Source of the DNA: GWE2-40-63 sp041664345
GTDB lineage: Bacteria > Bacteroidota > Bacteroidia > Bacteroidales > SZUA-534
Length of the DNA: 64,000 nt
NCBI GenBank assembly: GCA_041664345.1
Contig: JBAYKX010000003.1
Location: 62,001-126,000, forward strand
Direction of reading: 5' to 3'
A program made the position numbers and the translations under genes. The notes beneath the pieces are model-generated. The model had not been told where the DNA came from and ran no database searches. It saw nothing but the letters and a program-made list of their open reading frames with translations. Positions 34,720 through 43,184 of the stretch are shown here, one piece after another (positions within the stretch are counted from its first letter, which is position 1; each line of letters starts with the position of its first letter).

Positions 34720-34721
34720 AA

Positions 34722-34973
34722 CTATTTGGTATCAAAGGTTGGAGGCAATTTGTCCTTACGGGTTGGATCGTTTTTAGTGGGTTCATTAATGCCTGGTTCA
34801 ATTCGCGTAGGGTCGCTTTCAATGTCGGGCTTACCGGGAACACTTTTTGTAGGTACCGTTGGTGGAGGATAACCGGGAGCCGATTGGCTATTTTCGATTA
34901 CATTTTCAGCTATTAAATACTTTGTAATCTCCTCATATCGCTCACCTTGCTTGTCGTTAAAATTGTTTTCCAT
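34722..34973 (-). CDS. Small Pro/Asp/Thr-rich protein of unknown function
   Basis: This 83-residue protein has an acidic start (MENNFNDKQGERYEEITKYL) and a low-complexity C-terminal half with repeating DPTRxxP and EPxxxEP units (ESDPTRIEPGINEPTKNDPTR). It has no signal peptide or membrane segment and looks largely disordered. It is the first gene of the unit with DUF6496 and dodecin, 69 bases after the second half-site of shared promoter copy B. Family not recognised. Confidence 0.75.
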   Translation of the reverse strand: MENNFNDKQGERYEEITKYLIAENVIENSQSAPGYPPPTVPTKSVPGKPDIESDPTRIEPGINEPTKNDPTRKDKLPPTFDTK

Positions 34974-35012
34974 GATTATTTAATTTAGAATGGTTTCGAA
35001 AATTTTAAGAAG

Positions 35013-35076
35013 TAAAGTTGATTCATTTTGCGCCAATTAGTATTGCATTATTTTGGTAATCAATTGCATTATTCAC
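35013..35076 (-). promoter_or_regulatory. Shared stress promoter, copy B (dodecin unit)
   Basis: Minus strand: GTGAATAATGCAAT, second half-site AAATAATGCAAT 21 bp on (TGCAA at 35043-35047), then CTTTA 30 nt further (35013-35017). The two half-sites are almost identical here. The core lies just beyond the 3' end of the downstream glycosidase gene. Confidence 0.75.
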
Positions 35077-35079
35077 ATG

Positions 35080-36252
35080 TTAAGGCTTTCGCATTTCATC
35101 AAAAAATGGGGTTGCATTTTCTTCAACACACTTTGCGGCGTAAAGGTAAAGGGCCGCGCTCCATGTTTGCCAGTCTTGTCCCTTAGGTTTGCCATCCTGA
35201 GCTTTTATCCATTCATTAAATCCGAAACCAAGTTCTTTGTTGGTAGATAGTTTTACCAGTTCAGTAAGGGACACAAGTTTTTTGCGCGCGAGGCTATACC
35301 TTTTGGCTGCAACCAAAGCAGCCACATAAAATCCGCATATAAAGGGCCAAATTCCGCCATTATGGTATTCGCCGGGATTGTTGAATATGGCATAGCGTGG
35401 ATACCAGTCGGGATTGTTGGGTTGAACATACGGAAAAAAGTTGGGCGGTAAATCAACAGCCAACTCGCCTCGTTCTTGCATGGCCGAACATTCCGCTTCA
35501 ATCCATGAAACCATTTCATCGGCGCGTGTTGGCGATGCCAAGCCCGATAGAATGGCCAGGCTGTTGCCTAGCAAGTCGAATCGTTCGCTGCTGTATATTT
35601 TATACGACCAAAAAGCAAAATAGGGTTTGTGTTTTACCACCAATCCCTCATGCACATGGTGGTGGATAACATCGCAGGTTATGGTGAATTGGTTCATTTC
35701 ATGCCGCAAACTATCGGCACGGTCATGGTTCCCCAGCAAGCGCAAATAACTATATACCAAAGTATTTACAAACAAGCCGTAACCAATTACCCATTGTTCA
35801 TCGCGCCAGTCGCTGGTAGGTTGTTGAGCCACCAAATAGCGGTCAGCCGGGCTTTGGTATTCCATCCAGATTAATGCTTTATCCACCGCTTCATTTAAAA
35901 AATCAGGCTCATGAGTTGCTTTTCTGAAAATACCAACACCCAGCAAAAACAGGGGAGTGCTGTCGCTTGAACCCCGGTCGTCACTGTTATGAACCAATGA
36001 AGGAATGTGGCCACGTTCGGTCTGATTTTTGGCTAACGTTTCCAATACCTTTCGAATACTCTCAAGTAATTTTTGGTTGCCCGAAACGGCTATTCCCAGA
36101 ATGGAAAACATTAAATCGCGTGTATAAGGTTCCGGATATCCCCATCCTGCAGTACGGGGCAATCCGTGAAAAGGGCCGTGAGCATTATGAAGCAATACTT
36201 CAATGGCTGCTTGGGTAGCCAGTTCTATATCCTTTAAATTAGAGTTTTGCAT
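35080..36252 (-). CDS. GH100/GDE-like (alpha/alpha)6 glycosidase
   Basis: This 390-residue soluble protein resembles glycogen-debranching (amylo-alpha-1,6-glucosidase) and GH100 invertase-type (alpha/alpha)6 barrels. It has GWGYPEPYTRDLMFSILGIA (with the catalytic Asp in TRD), HIPSLVHNSDDRGSSDSTPLF, ASTSDWRDEQWVIGYG-like motif TSDWRDEQWVIGYGLF, and EYHNGGIWPFICGFYVAAL near the C-terminus. No signal peptide is seen. The substrate may be a small intracellular alpha-glucan or sucrose. GT4 and PIG-L genes lie further upstream. Confidence 0.8.
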   Translation of the reverse strand: MQNSNLKDIELATQAAIEVLLHNAHGPFHGLPRTAGWGYPEPYTRDLMFSILGIAVSGNQKLLESIRKVLETLAKNQTERGHIPSLVHNSDDRGSSDSTPLFLLGVGIFRKATHEPDFLNEAVDKALIWMEYQSPADRYLVAQQPTSDWRDEQWVIGYGLFVNTLVYSYLRLLGNHDRADSLRHEMNQFTITCDVIHHHVHEGLVVKHKPYFAFWSYKIYSSERFDLLGNSLAILSGLASPTRADEMVSWIEAECSAMQERGELAVDLPPNFFPYVQPNNPDWYPRYAIFNNPGEYHNGGIWPFICGFYVAALVAAKRYSLARKKLVSLTELVKLSTNKELGFGFNEWIKAQDGKPKGQDWQTWSAALYLYAAKCVEENATPFFDEMRKP

Positions 36253-36446
36253 GGTTTTTTTGTTTAATTACCGTGATTTCTATTTGACATTCCATCTTTC
36301 CATCCATATCTATCCATCTTTCCAATATTATAGGAAGCTTTAGTTAAAAAATCTCGCAGCAGGCGCTGCAAGTCCCAACCTTCCAATCTTCCAACTTCGG
36401 TCTTCGGTCTTCCATATTCCCAACTATCTTCTTAATTTTAATTTTA

Positions 36447-37205
36447 TCACCTACAGGTATAACCACCATCAATAACCAATTCGCTGCCAGTAACAAACTT
36501 TGATTCATCAGACACCAAATATAAAATGCCAAAAGCAATATCTATGGCTTCGCCAACATGTCCAATCGGATGCAGGCTGTCGAGCTTTTTTCTGAACCCG
36601 GTTTTGTTTTTACCGAGCTCCTCCACCAAGGGTGTCCAAATAAAACCGGGGAGAACGGAGTTCACCCGTATATTGTTTTTTGCATAGATAAGTGCATCAT
36701 TTTTCGACATTAATCGAACAGCACCTTTTGAGGCATGATAAGGAGGCAAATCACCGGCACCCACCAAACCATAAATTGACGAAAGGTTTACAATACTTCC
36801 GCCTCCTGAATTTAGCATTGGAACTATTGCGTTTTTTGTGCAGAAGAATACTCCTTTTACGTTCACATTCATAACGGTATCCCATTCTTTTTCGGTTAAT
36901 TCATGGGTGGGTTTATCAGCTCCGGCAATACCGGCATTGTTCACTAAAGCATCAAGCTTTCCAAATTCTTTGACTACGTTGGCATAAACTTTTTCTACTT
37001 CTTGCTCATTTGTTACATCAAGATGCCAATATTTTGCCACTCCACCTGTTTGGTTGATTTCTTTAACCAATTAATGTCCTTCTTTGTCAAGAACATCGGT
37101 TACCGCAACTTTCGCACCTTCTTTTGCCAGCAAAAGGCACGTTTCGCGCCCGATACCCAGTGCCCCACCGGTTACAATTACAACTTTGTTATCTGTTCGG
37201 TTCAT
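36447..37205 (-). pseudogene. SDR family oxidoreductase with in-frame TAA at codon 45
   Basis: From the ATG at complement 37203-37205 the frame encodes a 252-codon short-chain dehydrogenase: MNRTDNKVVIVTGGALGIGR with the TGxxxGIG nucleotide-binding motif, then codon 45 is TAA (complement 37071-37073). Without a frame shift the rest follows: VKEINQTGGVAKYWHLDV, NNAGIAG, NLSSIYG and the catalytic YHASKGAV. The stop stands in EGH-stop-LVKEI where related SDRs have E or Q. Both halves are otherwise intact. Restart at the adjacent TTG would lose the NAD-binding site, so the gene is probably inactive, or the base is a sequence error. Confidence 0.85.
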
Positions 37206-37319
37206 ATTTGAATTTATTATTTAAAGTCATTTTTTTATAATCGGTCGTAAGATTAGCGGGGTAAATCAATTCATAATAACTTGGTAATATTTTTTTATCT
37301 TTATTATATCCAGACTAAA

Positions 37320-37383
37320 TAAAGGTCGGAAGCATGAACCATAGAAGTGTTACACAACTTTGGAAAGGAATTACATTATCGAC
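37320..37383 (-). promoter_or_regulatory. Shared stress promoter, copy C (SDR)
   Basis: Minus strand: CGATAATGTAATT half-site, second TGTAA 21 bp on (37350-37354), then CTTTA 30 nt further (37320-37324). It has one mismatch in the first half-site (CGATAAT for GAATAAT). The start of the SDR gene is 144 bases beyond the second half-site. Confidence 0.7.
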
Positions 37384-37401
37384 ACATTTGCCATTTGAAT
37401 A

Positions 37402-38517
37402 TTATTTTTTTCTAAAACTACTTTTAATTTTTCCCCACCATCGAGATAAAATTTGTTCGTGGTCATCACACTTTTTTACATTTTTCTCGCCAATTATTAA
37501 TGCAATTGGTTTTAGCTCCTCAAACTCATCACAAACAACTTTTAACATGGCGGCAAAAGGCAAAAACAGAATCATACCTGCCAAGCCCCAAACTGCAGCA
37601 CCTATAAACAAACTTAGGATAGCAGTTAAAGCATTTATTTTTAAACTTCCCCCCACAATACGAGGTGTTAGAAAATTATCGGAAACCAATTGAACCGCCC
37701 AAAATAGAAAGGCAACGGCTACTGCCATCCAAAGAGAATCATACGAAACAAAAGCATAAATTATGGGAATGATAGCTCCCATTGTAGTCCCAATGTATGG
37801 TATGATAGCCAGTGCAGCACCTAAAAATCCGAAAAGGAAGGGATTGTCGATGCCAATAATCAACAACCCAAGACTGTTGGCTAATCCTATGATTACCGTG
37901 AGAATTATCATGCCAAACAGGTATTTTTGTCCAACCATCTGAACCGATTTAAACATTTTTAATACCTTTTCCTGTTTGTCCTTATGTGAAAAAGCAAGAA
38001 ATGCCTTTACCAATCCATCTCTGTATATGAGAAATAAAAAAGTAAATACAATTGTTGCCAACAGTCCGGCTATAAAAGTTGCTGTATTGCTAACGGTTTT
38101 ACTAACTAAAACCCCTGTTGAATCGGTAAGCCAAACTTTCATGCGGTTAAAAAGTTCACCCTTTTCCAGGTTTGGCACGAAACTTACGTGTTTATTGATA
38201 AATAGAGTGGCGTCGGCAAAAGTGCGGATAATTTTATCTTGAAAATGAGTGAATTCTTTTACTACATTAATTATTTGAGTTGAAAAAAAGAAAGTGACAC
38301 CTCCAATTAATAAAATAACAGTGAAAATGGACAGAAAAGCAGCAAATGTTCTACCCATTTTCCATTTCTCAAACTTTTTTGCCAACGGAAGCAGTATGAA
38401 TGAAATAAGCAAAGCAATACTTAAAGGAATGAGAATTGGTTTCGCAAAAACAAGTATTGCAAACAGCAAAAATGCAGTAGCAATGGCGTAAAACAACTTT
38501 TGAAACGATACATTCAT
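37402..38517 (-). CDS. AI-2E family transporter
   Basis: This 371-residue protein has about eight membrane helices in the usual AI-2E (UPF0118) pattern: two N-terminal helices (residues 6-45), one after GRTFAAFLSIF, then a periplasmic coil region and a C-terminal bundle with GIDNPFLFGFLGAALAIIPYIGT, ending in a soluble tail. Members export signals, Na+/H+ or other small molecules; the substrate here is unknown. It begins 60 bases after the second half-site of shared promoter copy D. Confidence 0.9.
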   Translation of the reverse strand: MNVSFQKLFYAIATAFLLFAILVFAKPILIPLSIALLISFILLPLAKKFEKWKMGRTFAAFLSIFTVILLIGGVTFFFSTQIINVVKEFTHFQDKIIRTFADATLFINKHVSFVPNLEKGELFNRMKVWLTDSTGVLVSKTVSNTATFIAGLLATIVFTFLFLIYRDGLVKAFLAFSHKDKQEKVLKMFKSVQMVGQKYLFGMIILTVIIGLANSLGLLIIGIDNPFLFGFLGAALAIIPYIGTTMGAIIPIIYAFVSYDSLWMAVAVAFLFWAVQLVSDNFLTPRIVGGSLKINALTAILSLFIGAAVWGLAGMILFLPFAAMLKVVCDEFEELKPIALIIGEKNVKKCDDHEQILSRWWGKIKSSFRKK

Positions 38518-38547
38518 TTTATCTTATTTAAAGATTTATCACACATA

Positions 38548-38611
38548 TAAAGGTCAGGAGTTCTCAGTAAAAGAATCTTACACAATTTCGAGAATGTATT
38601 ATATTATTCCC
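38548..38611 (-). promoter_or_regulatory. Shared stress promoter, copy D (AI-2E transporter)
   Basis: Minus strand: GGAATAATATAATAC half-site, second TGTAA 21 bp on (38578-38582), then CTTTA 30 nt further (38548-38552). Confidence 0.72.
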
Positions 38612-38744
38612 ACATTTACTGGTTGCAATTTTAAAAGGGTAGTGATAGCTATTACAGCATTAATAGAATAAGAGGTTGCAATTTTTCTGAAATAAAAATG
38701 CTCAATAAAATCAATAGGCACTTTTTTGTCTAATATCTCAAATC

Positions 38745-39884
38745 TCATATCCCCAATTTATCGTGAATAATCTGCACAAAACGTTTGGCAACCACCCGAT
38801 AGTCAAAATTCGCAACCACACGTTCCCTGCCGGCTTTGCCCATTTTATCGCGTAAAGCTGCATCGTTCATTAATATTTTCATATATTTTGCAATATCCTG
38901 AACGTTTGCCCGATAATCAACCGTGCGGGGCACAGTAAATATAACTTTGTGTTTGTCTTCAAAGCCTGATTCTTCGCCAAGAATAACTTCATTTATCACA
39001 ATTTTTTTTGCCACCTCAGCCAGAAAAGCTGTTTTTTCATGAACCAATGTATCGAGCATTCCCATGGCCTTAATGCTAATTACGGGTTTTCCGCAGGCAC
39101 CGGCTTCAACTTGTGGCATTCCAAAACCTTCGAGCCGCGATGGTGCTGCATAAATATCACAAGCCCCAAATAAGTAGGGCATAAAAGTTCGGGAAATGGT
39201 ATTGGTAGTGTAAACCACATTTTTGTCGATACCCAATTGGGTGGCCAATTCCAAATCGAGCATGTTTTGAATTTTGGTGCGCGGCTGTGGCCATACCTTG
39301 CAAACATATTTCCAGTTGGGGGCATCGGCATCAATAATGGCTAATGCCTGCATAACTTCCTGTGCTCCTTTTGAGGCTGCATCGCCACCAACGGTTAAAA
39401 TCATCAATTGGTCGGGCGAAACACCCAATGCCTCGCGTACCGCTAATATTTTTGGATCGTTTTTTTGATTGGGGGCAAATGAATCGGTATCGCAGCCCAC
39501 CGGCAACACTTCAATTTTTTCGCCATCAATACCGTCCCGCACGTACATTTCTTTTACCCAGTTTGAAGTTACCAAAATTAGGGGCAATGCATTTAGTACT
39601 TCCTGATAATTTGCAATGTAACCATCGGCAACCAGCCAAGGTACGGCCTGAATTCCATAGCGTTGCGGGTGAAGCACCAGTTGAGGGGTGTGCCCCCAAT
39701 AGCCCACGCCCACAGCCACATCGGGATTAAACCATCGGTAATACCACTCTTTTTCTTGTGCTGATTCAAAATGAACCGCGTGAACATCAACGCCCATTTC
39801 CGTCAAACCCCTGTAAAGTAGGTCTCCTTGTGTTGCCAGCCCGCCGGGTGATGGCGGATAATCGTACATTACCAATACTTTCAT
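38745..39884 (-). CDS. Glycosyltransferase family 4 protein
   Basis: This 379-residue soluble enzyme has the GT-B fold of GT4. It starts MKVLVMYDYPPSPGGLATQG and has PLILVTSNWVKEMYVRDGID, VEVLPVGCDTDSF-like IEVLPVGCDTDSFAP, MILTVGGDAASKG and the C-terminal donor site IYAAPSRLEGFGMPQVEAGA with the EX7E motif (two glutamates in EGFGMPQVE). No membrane anchor is seen. It is 26 bases downstream of a PIG-L deacetylase gene, so the two probably act on a common glycoside. Sequence does not match bacillithiol BshA. Confidence 0.9.
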   Translation of the reverse strand: MKVLVMYDYPPSPGGLATQGDLLYRGLTEMGVDVHAVHFESAQEKEWYYRWFNPDVAVGVGYWGHTPQLVLHPQRYGIQAVPWLVADGYIANYQEVLNALPLILVTSNWVKEMYVRDGIDGEKIEVLPVGCDTDSFAPNQKNDPKILAVREALGVSPDQLMILTVGGDAASKGAQEVMQALAIIDADAPNWKYVCKVWPQPRTKIQNMLDLELATQLGIDKNVVYTTNTISRTFMPYLFGACDIYAAPSRLEGFGMPQVEAGACGKPVISIKAMGMLDTLVHEKTAFLAEVAKKIVINEVILGEESGFEDKHKVIFTVPRTVDYRANVQDIAKYMKILMNDAALRDKMGKAGRERVVANFDYRVVAKRFVQIIHDKLGI

Positions 39885-39910
39885 AATTGCGAGTCTTTTT
39901 AGTTGTTTAA

Positions 39911-40519
39911 TTAAATTAGTGGTGAATGAATGGTGTATTTTTGAAATGCTTCGGCTTTGGGCGTGGTTTTAGCTTCCCAACTGTTTTTATTGTATCCATA
40001 AGTTTCGGTAATTATTTGGTATTTTTTTTTCCAAATGGTTTCTGGAAGTTTTTTGAATATGGTGGCATTCTCATTGGCTTTTGGGTAATACTCCTTATTA
40101 TTGTCGCCGTAGGCAAATGTCCAAAGTTCATCGGCCAACAATTCTCCTTTTCTCCATAGGTTTGCAACGGCTAAACCAATTTCCTCATGTCTGATATGCC
40201 GTGTATATTCTCCCATCGGATTGTGGGTAATTATCAGGTCAAAATTTTTAGAAGGTAGGAGATGGAGGATGGTACTTTCAATTAATTTTTCATCCAATGG
40301 TACTTGTTCCGGTCCGTCATCCAATTCGCCCATCATTCCGGTTGCATTCAAAATTTTCATGGTCTTATAAAATTTTGGGGCACGGTCCAAATCATTTCCA
40401 CGGCAAAGCGATACAATAAAACAGCGCCATTCGGGGTGGTTCAACAGCGTTCCACCGGCCCACAAAGTTTCATCATCGGGGTGTGCAACTATTACCGCAA
40501 CTGATTTTGATGTTTCCAT
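39911..40519 (-). CDS. PIG-L/LmbE family deacetylase
   Basis: This 202-residue protein is a zinc-dependent N-acetylglucosamine-type deacetylase. Catalytic motifs are AHPDDETLWAGGTL (residues 13-26, with the HPDD metal site), and LIITHNPMGEYTRHIRHEEIG, whose final HIRH supplies the third ligand. It has no signal peptide. It is the first gene of a unit with the GT4 gene and follows shared promoter copy E by 50 bases. Likely deacetylates a sugar-containing metabolite. Confidence 0.92.
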   Translation of the reverse strand: METSKSVAVIVAHPDDETLWAGGTLLNHPEWRCFIVSLCRGNDLDRAPKFYKTMKILNATGMMGELDDGPEQVPLDEKLIESTILHLLPSKNFDLIITHNPMGEYTRHIRHEEIGLAVANLWRKGELLADELWTFAYGDNNKEYYPKANENATIFKKLPETIWKKKYQIITETYGYNKNSWEAKTTPKAEAFQKYTIHSPLI

Positions 40520-40539
40520 TTCTTGTTTTTTTGAAAGAA

Positions 40540-40603
40540 TGAAGTTCCTTAACTTTAACTGGATTCATATTACACTATTCCGGTTATGAGTTGCATTATT
40601 CAC
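40540..40603 (-). promoter_or_regulatory. Shared stress promoter, copy E (PIG-L/GT4)
   Basis: Minus strand: GTGAATAATGCAAC, second half-site GAATAGTGTAAT 21 bp on (TGTAA 40570-40574), then CTTCA 30 nt further (40540-40544). This is the clearest direct repeat of the set. A plus-strand copy (40627-40682) faces the other way for the hydrolase/catalase genes. Confidence 0.78.
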
Positions 40604-40626
40604 ATATTCAACCAATGTGGGCAACA

Positions 40627-40682
40627 TGCAATCCTTTTATAAAATTATATAACATACGTTACTCAAACATGAATCACCTTTG
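40627..40682 (+). promoter_or_regulatory. Shared stress promoter, degenerate copy J (hydrolase/catalase)
   Basis: Plus strand: TGCAA at 40627-40631, TATAA 21 bp on (40648-40652), and CTTTG 30 nt after that (40678-40682). The GAATAAT part is not kept, but both spacings are exact and it sits back to back with copy E. It is 89 bases before the hydrolase start. Confidence 0.5.
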
Positions 40683-40770
40683 TACCATAAATACTATAAA
40701 GAAGATATGTTGCAGTGGGTTTAATTCGAAATTGGATTGCTCCCAAATGAAATACTTAAAAACTAATATT

Positions 40771-41412
40771 ATGATAGCATTACAAAACAACATGAAAATG
40801 TATGGAAACGGTCGGGTAATAAGTTTTACCGATGTTGGATTAGAGACATCCCCGGTTATCATTTTTATACACGGTTTTCCTTTCAATAAGTTGATGTGGA
40901 AAAAAAAGGTGGAGACCTTAGAAAACGATTTTCGCATAATTGCCTACGATATTTTGGGTACAGGAACTGATGATAGGAATTTTACCGATTATTCAATTGA
41001 TTTCTATATAACTGAACTTCTGAACTTAATGGATATGCTTGGTATTGAAAAAGCAACGTTATGTGGCCTTTCGCTGGGTGGATATGTGGCACAATGTGCC
41101 ATTGAAAATTATCCTGCGCGTTTTGTGTCTATTTTAATAAGTGATTTAAATTCTGATGGAAACATGTTTGTTACAAGGGAGGACGGAAAAAGGGCCATTG
41201 AAAACATTCGGATTAACGGAGTGAACGAATTTAACGATGAAAACCTTAAAATGCTTTTTTCTTCTGAATCATTAGCCATTAATTTTAAAGAGATTGCAAC
41301 TGCATGGAAAATGATTGTAAAATCAGCTGCTCAATGGCATTTCAATTCAATTCAAGATAATGCTTTCCCAAGAAGTGGTTTTAAAAAACATCGGGAAACA
41401 ATTATTGTATAA
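40771..41412 (+). CDS. Alpha/beta hydrolase, C-terminally truncated
   Basis: From the ATG at 40771 this 213-residue protein has an alpha/beta hydrolase N-terminal part: the oxyanion segment PVIIFIHGFPFNKLMW and nucleophile elbow ATLCGLSLGGYVAQCA (Ser near residue 100). The cap region follows, but it ends at GFKKHRETIIV where family members continue for about 50-60 residues with the catalytic Asp and His. Both seem to be absent, so it is probably inactive or has another role. Upstream in-frame codons from 40591 are not supported. It is followed 24 bases on by catalase. Confidence 0.8.
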   Translation: MIALQNNMKMYGNGRVISFTDVGLETSPVIIFIHGFPFNKLMWKKKVETLENDFRIIAYDILGTGTDDRNFTDYSIDFYITELLNLMDMLGIEKATLCGLSLGGYVAQCAIENYPARFVSILISDLNSDGNMFVTREDGKRAIENIRINGVNEFNDENLKMLFSSESLAINFKEIATAWKMIVKSAAQWHFNSIQDNAFPRSGFKKHRETIIV

Positions 41413-41436
41413 TAAGAGTCAATGATTTAATTTTAT

Positions 41437-42909
41437 ATGGCGAAGAAAAAACTCACAACCGCAAGTGGAAGGCCTTATTCCGAAGCTGAAAACTCAATGA
41501 CTATCGGACCACGTGGGCCAATCCTGCTTCAGGACTATTTCCTGCACGAAGACATGGCCCATTTCAATCGGGAACGCATTCCCGAACGGGTTGTTCATGC
41601 AAAGGGAACGGGTGCTTTTGGCACTTTTACGGTTACGCATGACATTACCCAATATACCAAAGCAAAAATATTTTCCAAAATTGGGAAGCAAACAAAGTTG
41701 TTCGCCCGTTTCTCCATTGTTGGTGGCGAAAAAGGGGGTGCCGACAGCGAACGAGATCCTCGTGGTTTTGCGGTTAAGTTTTATACCGAAGATGGAAATT
41801 GGGATTTGGCAGGAAACAATACCCCGGTATTCTTTATTAAAGACCCCAAAAAGTTTTCGCACTTCATTCATACGCAAAAGCGCGATCCCAAAACAAATTG
41901 CAAAAGTCCAACCATGATGTGGGATTTTTTCAGTTTGAACCCCGAAAGTTTGCATCAGGTTATAATTCTGATGAGCGACCGTGGAACGCCCTTTTCATAT
42001 CGGCACATGCACGGTTTTGGAAGCCACACTTTTTCGCTGATCAATAACATGGATAAAAGGGTTTGGGTGAAATTCCATTTTGTTACCATGCAGGGGGTAA
42101 AGAATTTCGACGAGAAAGAAGCCAACGAAATGAAGGGCATTGATCTCGATCAGGCACAGCGCGATATGGTGACTGCCATCGAGAAAAAAGATTTTCCCAA
42201 ATGGACTTTAAAAATTCAGGTAATGACTGATGAACAGGCGAAAGAATTTAAATGGAATCCATTTGATATCACAAAAGTATGGTTCCATAAAGATTTCCCG
42301 CTTATTGATGTAGGAGTAATGGAACTGAATGAAATTCCGCAGAACTATTTTCGCGATGTGGAGCAAGCGGCATTTGACCCAGCCCATGTGGTAGATGGTA
42401 TTGGTTATTCCCCTGATAGATTGTTGCAAGGCCGGTTGCTTTCGTACCCCGATGCCCAGCGCTACCGGTTAGGAGTGAACTATGAGCAGATTCCGGTAAA
42501 CCAATGCCCTTATGGTAATTCAAATTACCAACGCGACGGACTGATGCAAGTGGGCGATAATGGAGGCGCAAACCCGAATTACCACCCCAACAGCTTCGAT
42601 GATATTTTAGTTGATAATAGCTACAGAGAACCATCCATGAAATTGGACACTACTGTTGCGGATTGGTTTGACCGTAACGAAAATGATGACGACCACTTTA
42701 CCCAGCCGGGCATTTTGTACAGTACCGTGATGAGCGAACCTGACAAAAAAAACTTAATAAGCAATATTGTAAACTCAATGAGCGGCATTTGCGGAGAGAA
42801 GAAAGACGAAATTATTAACCGTCAATTGGGCCATTTTTATCGAGCCGATAAACAATTAGGAATGGCAATAGCAAAGGGATTGGGAGTAACTATTGCCGAT
42901 AAGAATTAG
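41437..42909 (+). CDS. katA: Catalase (monofunctional, heme)
   Basis: This 490-residue enzyme splits H2O2 to water and oxygen. It starts AKKKLTTASGRPYSEAENSM and shows RERIPERVVHAKGTGAFGTF with the distal His, NTPVFFIKDPKKFSHFIHTQ with the distal Asn, and the proximal heme-binding segment GRLLSYPDAQRYRLGVNYEQ with Tyr as axial ligand. The length is that of a clade 3 small-subunit catalase. It is probably co-transcribed with the truncated hydrolase gene from copy J. A MITE-like element starts 30 bases downstream. Confidence 0.96.
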   Translation: MAKKKLTTASGRPYSEAENSMTIGPRGPILLQDYFLHEDMAHFNRERIPERVVHAKGTGAFGTFTVTHDITQYTKAKIFSKIGKQTKLFARFSIVGGEKGGADSERDPRGFAVKFYTEDGNWDLAGNNTPVFFIKDPKKFSHFIHTQKRDPKTNCKSPTMMWDFFSLNPESLHQVIILMSDRGTPFSYRHMHGFGSHTFSLINNMDKRVWVKFHFVTMQGVKNFDEKEANEMKGIDLDQAQRDMVTAIEKKDFPKWTLKIQVMTDEQAKEFKWNPFDITKVWFHKDFPLIDVGVMELNEIPQNYFRDVEQAAFDPAHVVDGIGYSPDRLLQGRLLSYPDAQRYRLGVNYEQIPVNQCPYGNSNYQRDGLMQVGDNGGANPNYHPNSFDDILVDNSYREPSMKLDTTVADWFDRNENDDDHFTQPGILYSTVMSEPDKKNLISNIVNSMSGICGEKKDEIINRQLGHFYRADKQLGMAIAKGLGVTIADKN

Positions 42910-42938
42910 GCAATTGTTCATAAAAGTTAAATCCAATT

Positions 42939-43137
42939 CTAGTGTTGTGTTATGTTTATTTTGGCGGCTAAATAATGCTATTCCCCCTCTCCCTTCGTCC
43001 CGATATTTATCGGGATCCCCCAAGGGAGAACTTGCTCCGATTGAGCGGACAAGTCTTCCCCTGGGGGAAGTGCCGATAGGCAAAGGGGGAATAAAATTTC
43101 TGAACATACGACATAATGAGATTAACACAACACTAAT
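42939..43137. mobile_element. MITE-like element copy 2 (CTAGTGTT inverted ends)
   Basis: A 199-bp sequence bounded by TAGTGTTGTGTTA (42940-42952) and its exact reverse complement TAACACAACACTA (43123-43135). Inside are palindromes (CCCGATATTTATCGGG and CTTCCCCTGGGGGAAG) and the segment CTCCCTTCGTCCCGA. It shares internal sequence and ends with copy 1 (25245-25369) but is in opposite orientation. No ORF. It lies between catalase and the second alpha/beta hydrolase. Confidence 0.7.
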
Positions 43138-43184
43138 AGAAATCTTAATGAATTTAATAACAACTAATTATAAAACTTAAAACA

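Noticed and set aside
38745..40519. GT4 plus PIG-L pair as bacillithiol genes bshA/bshB
   Set aside because: The pair has the right family types, but the GT4 lacks the BshA opening (GGSGVVATELG type) and there is no bshC nearby.
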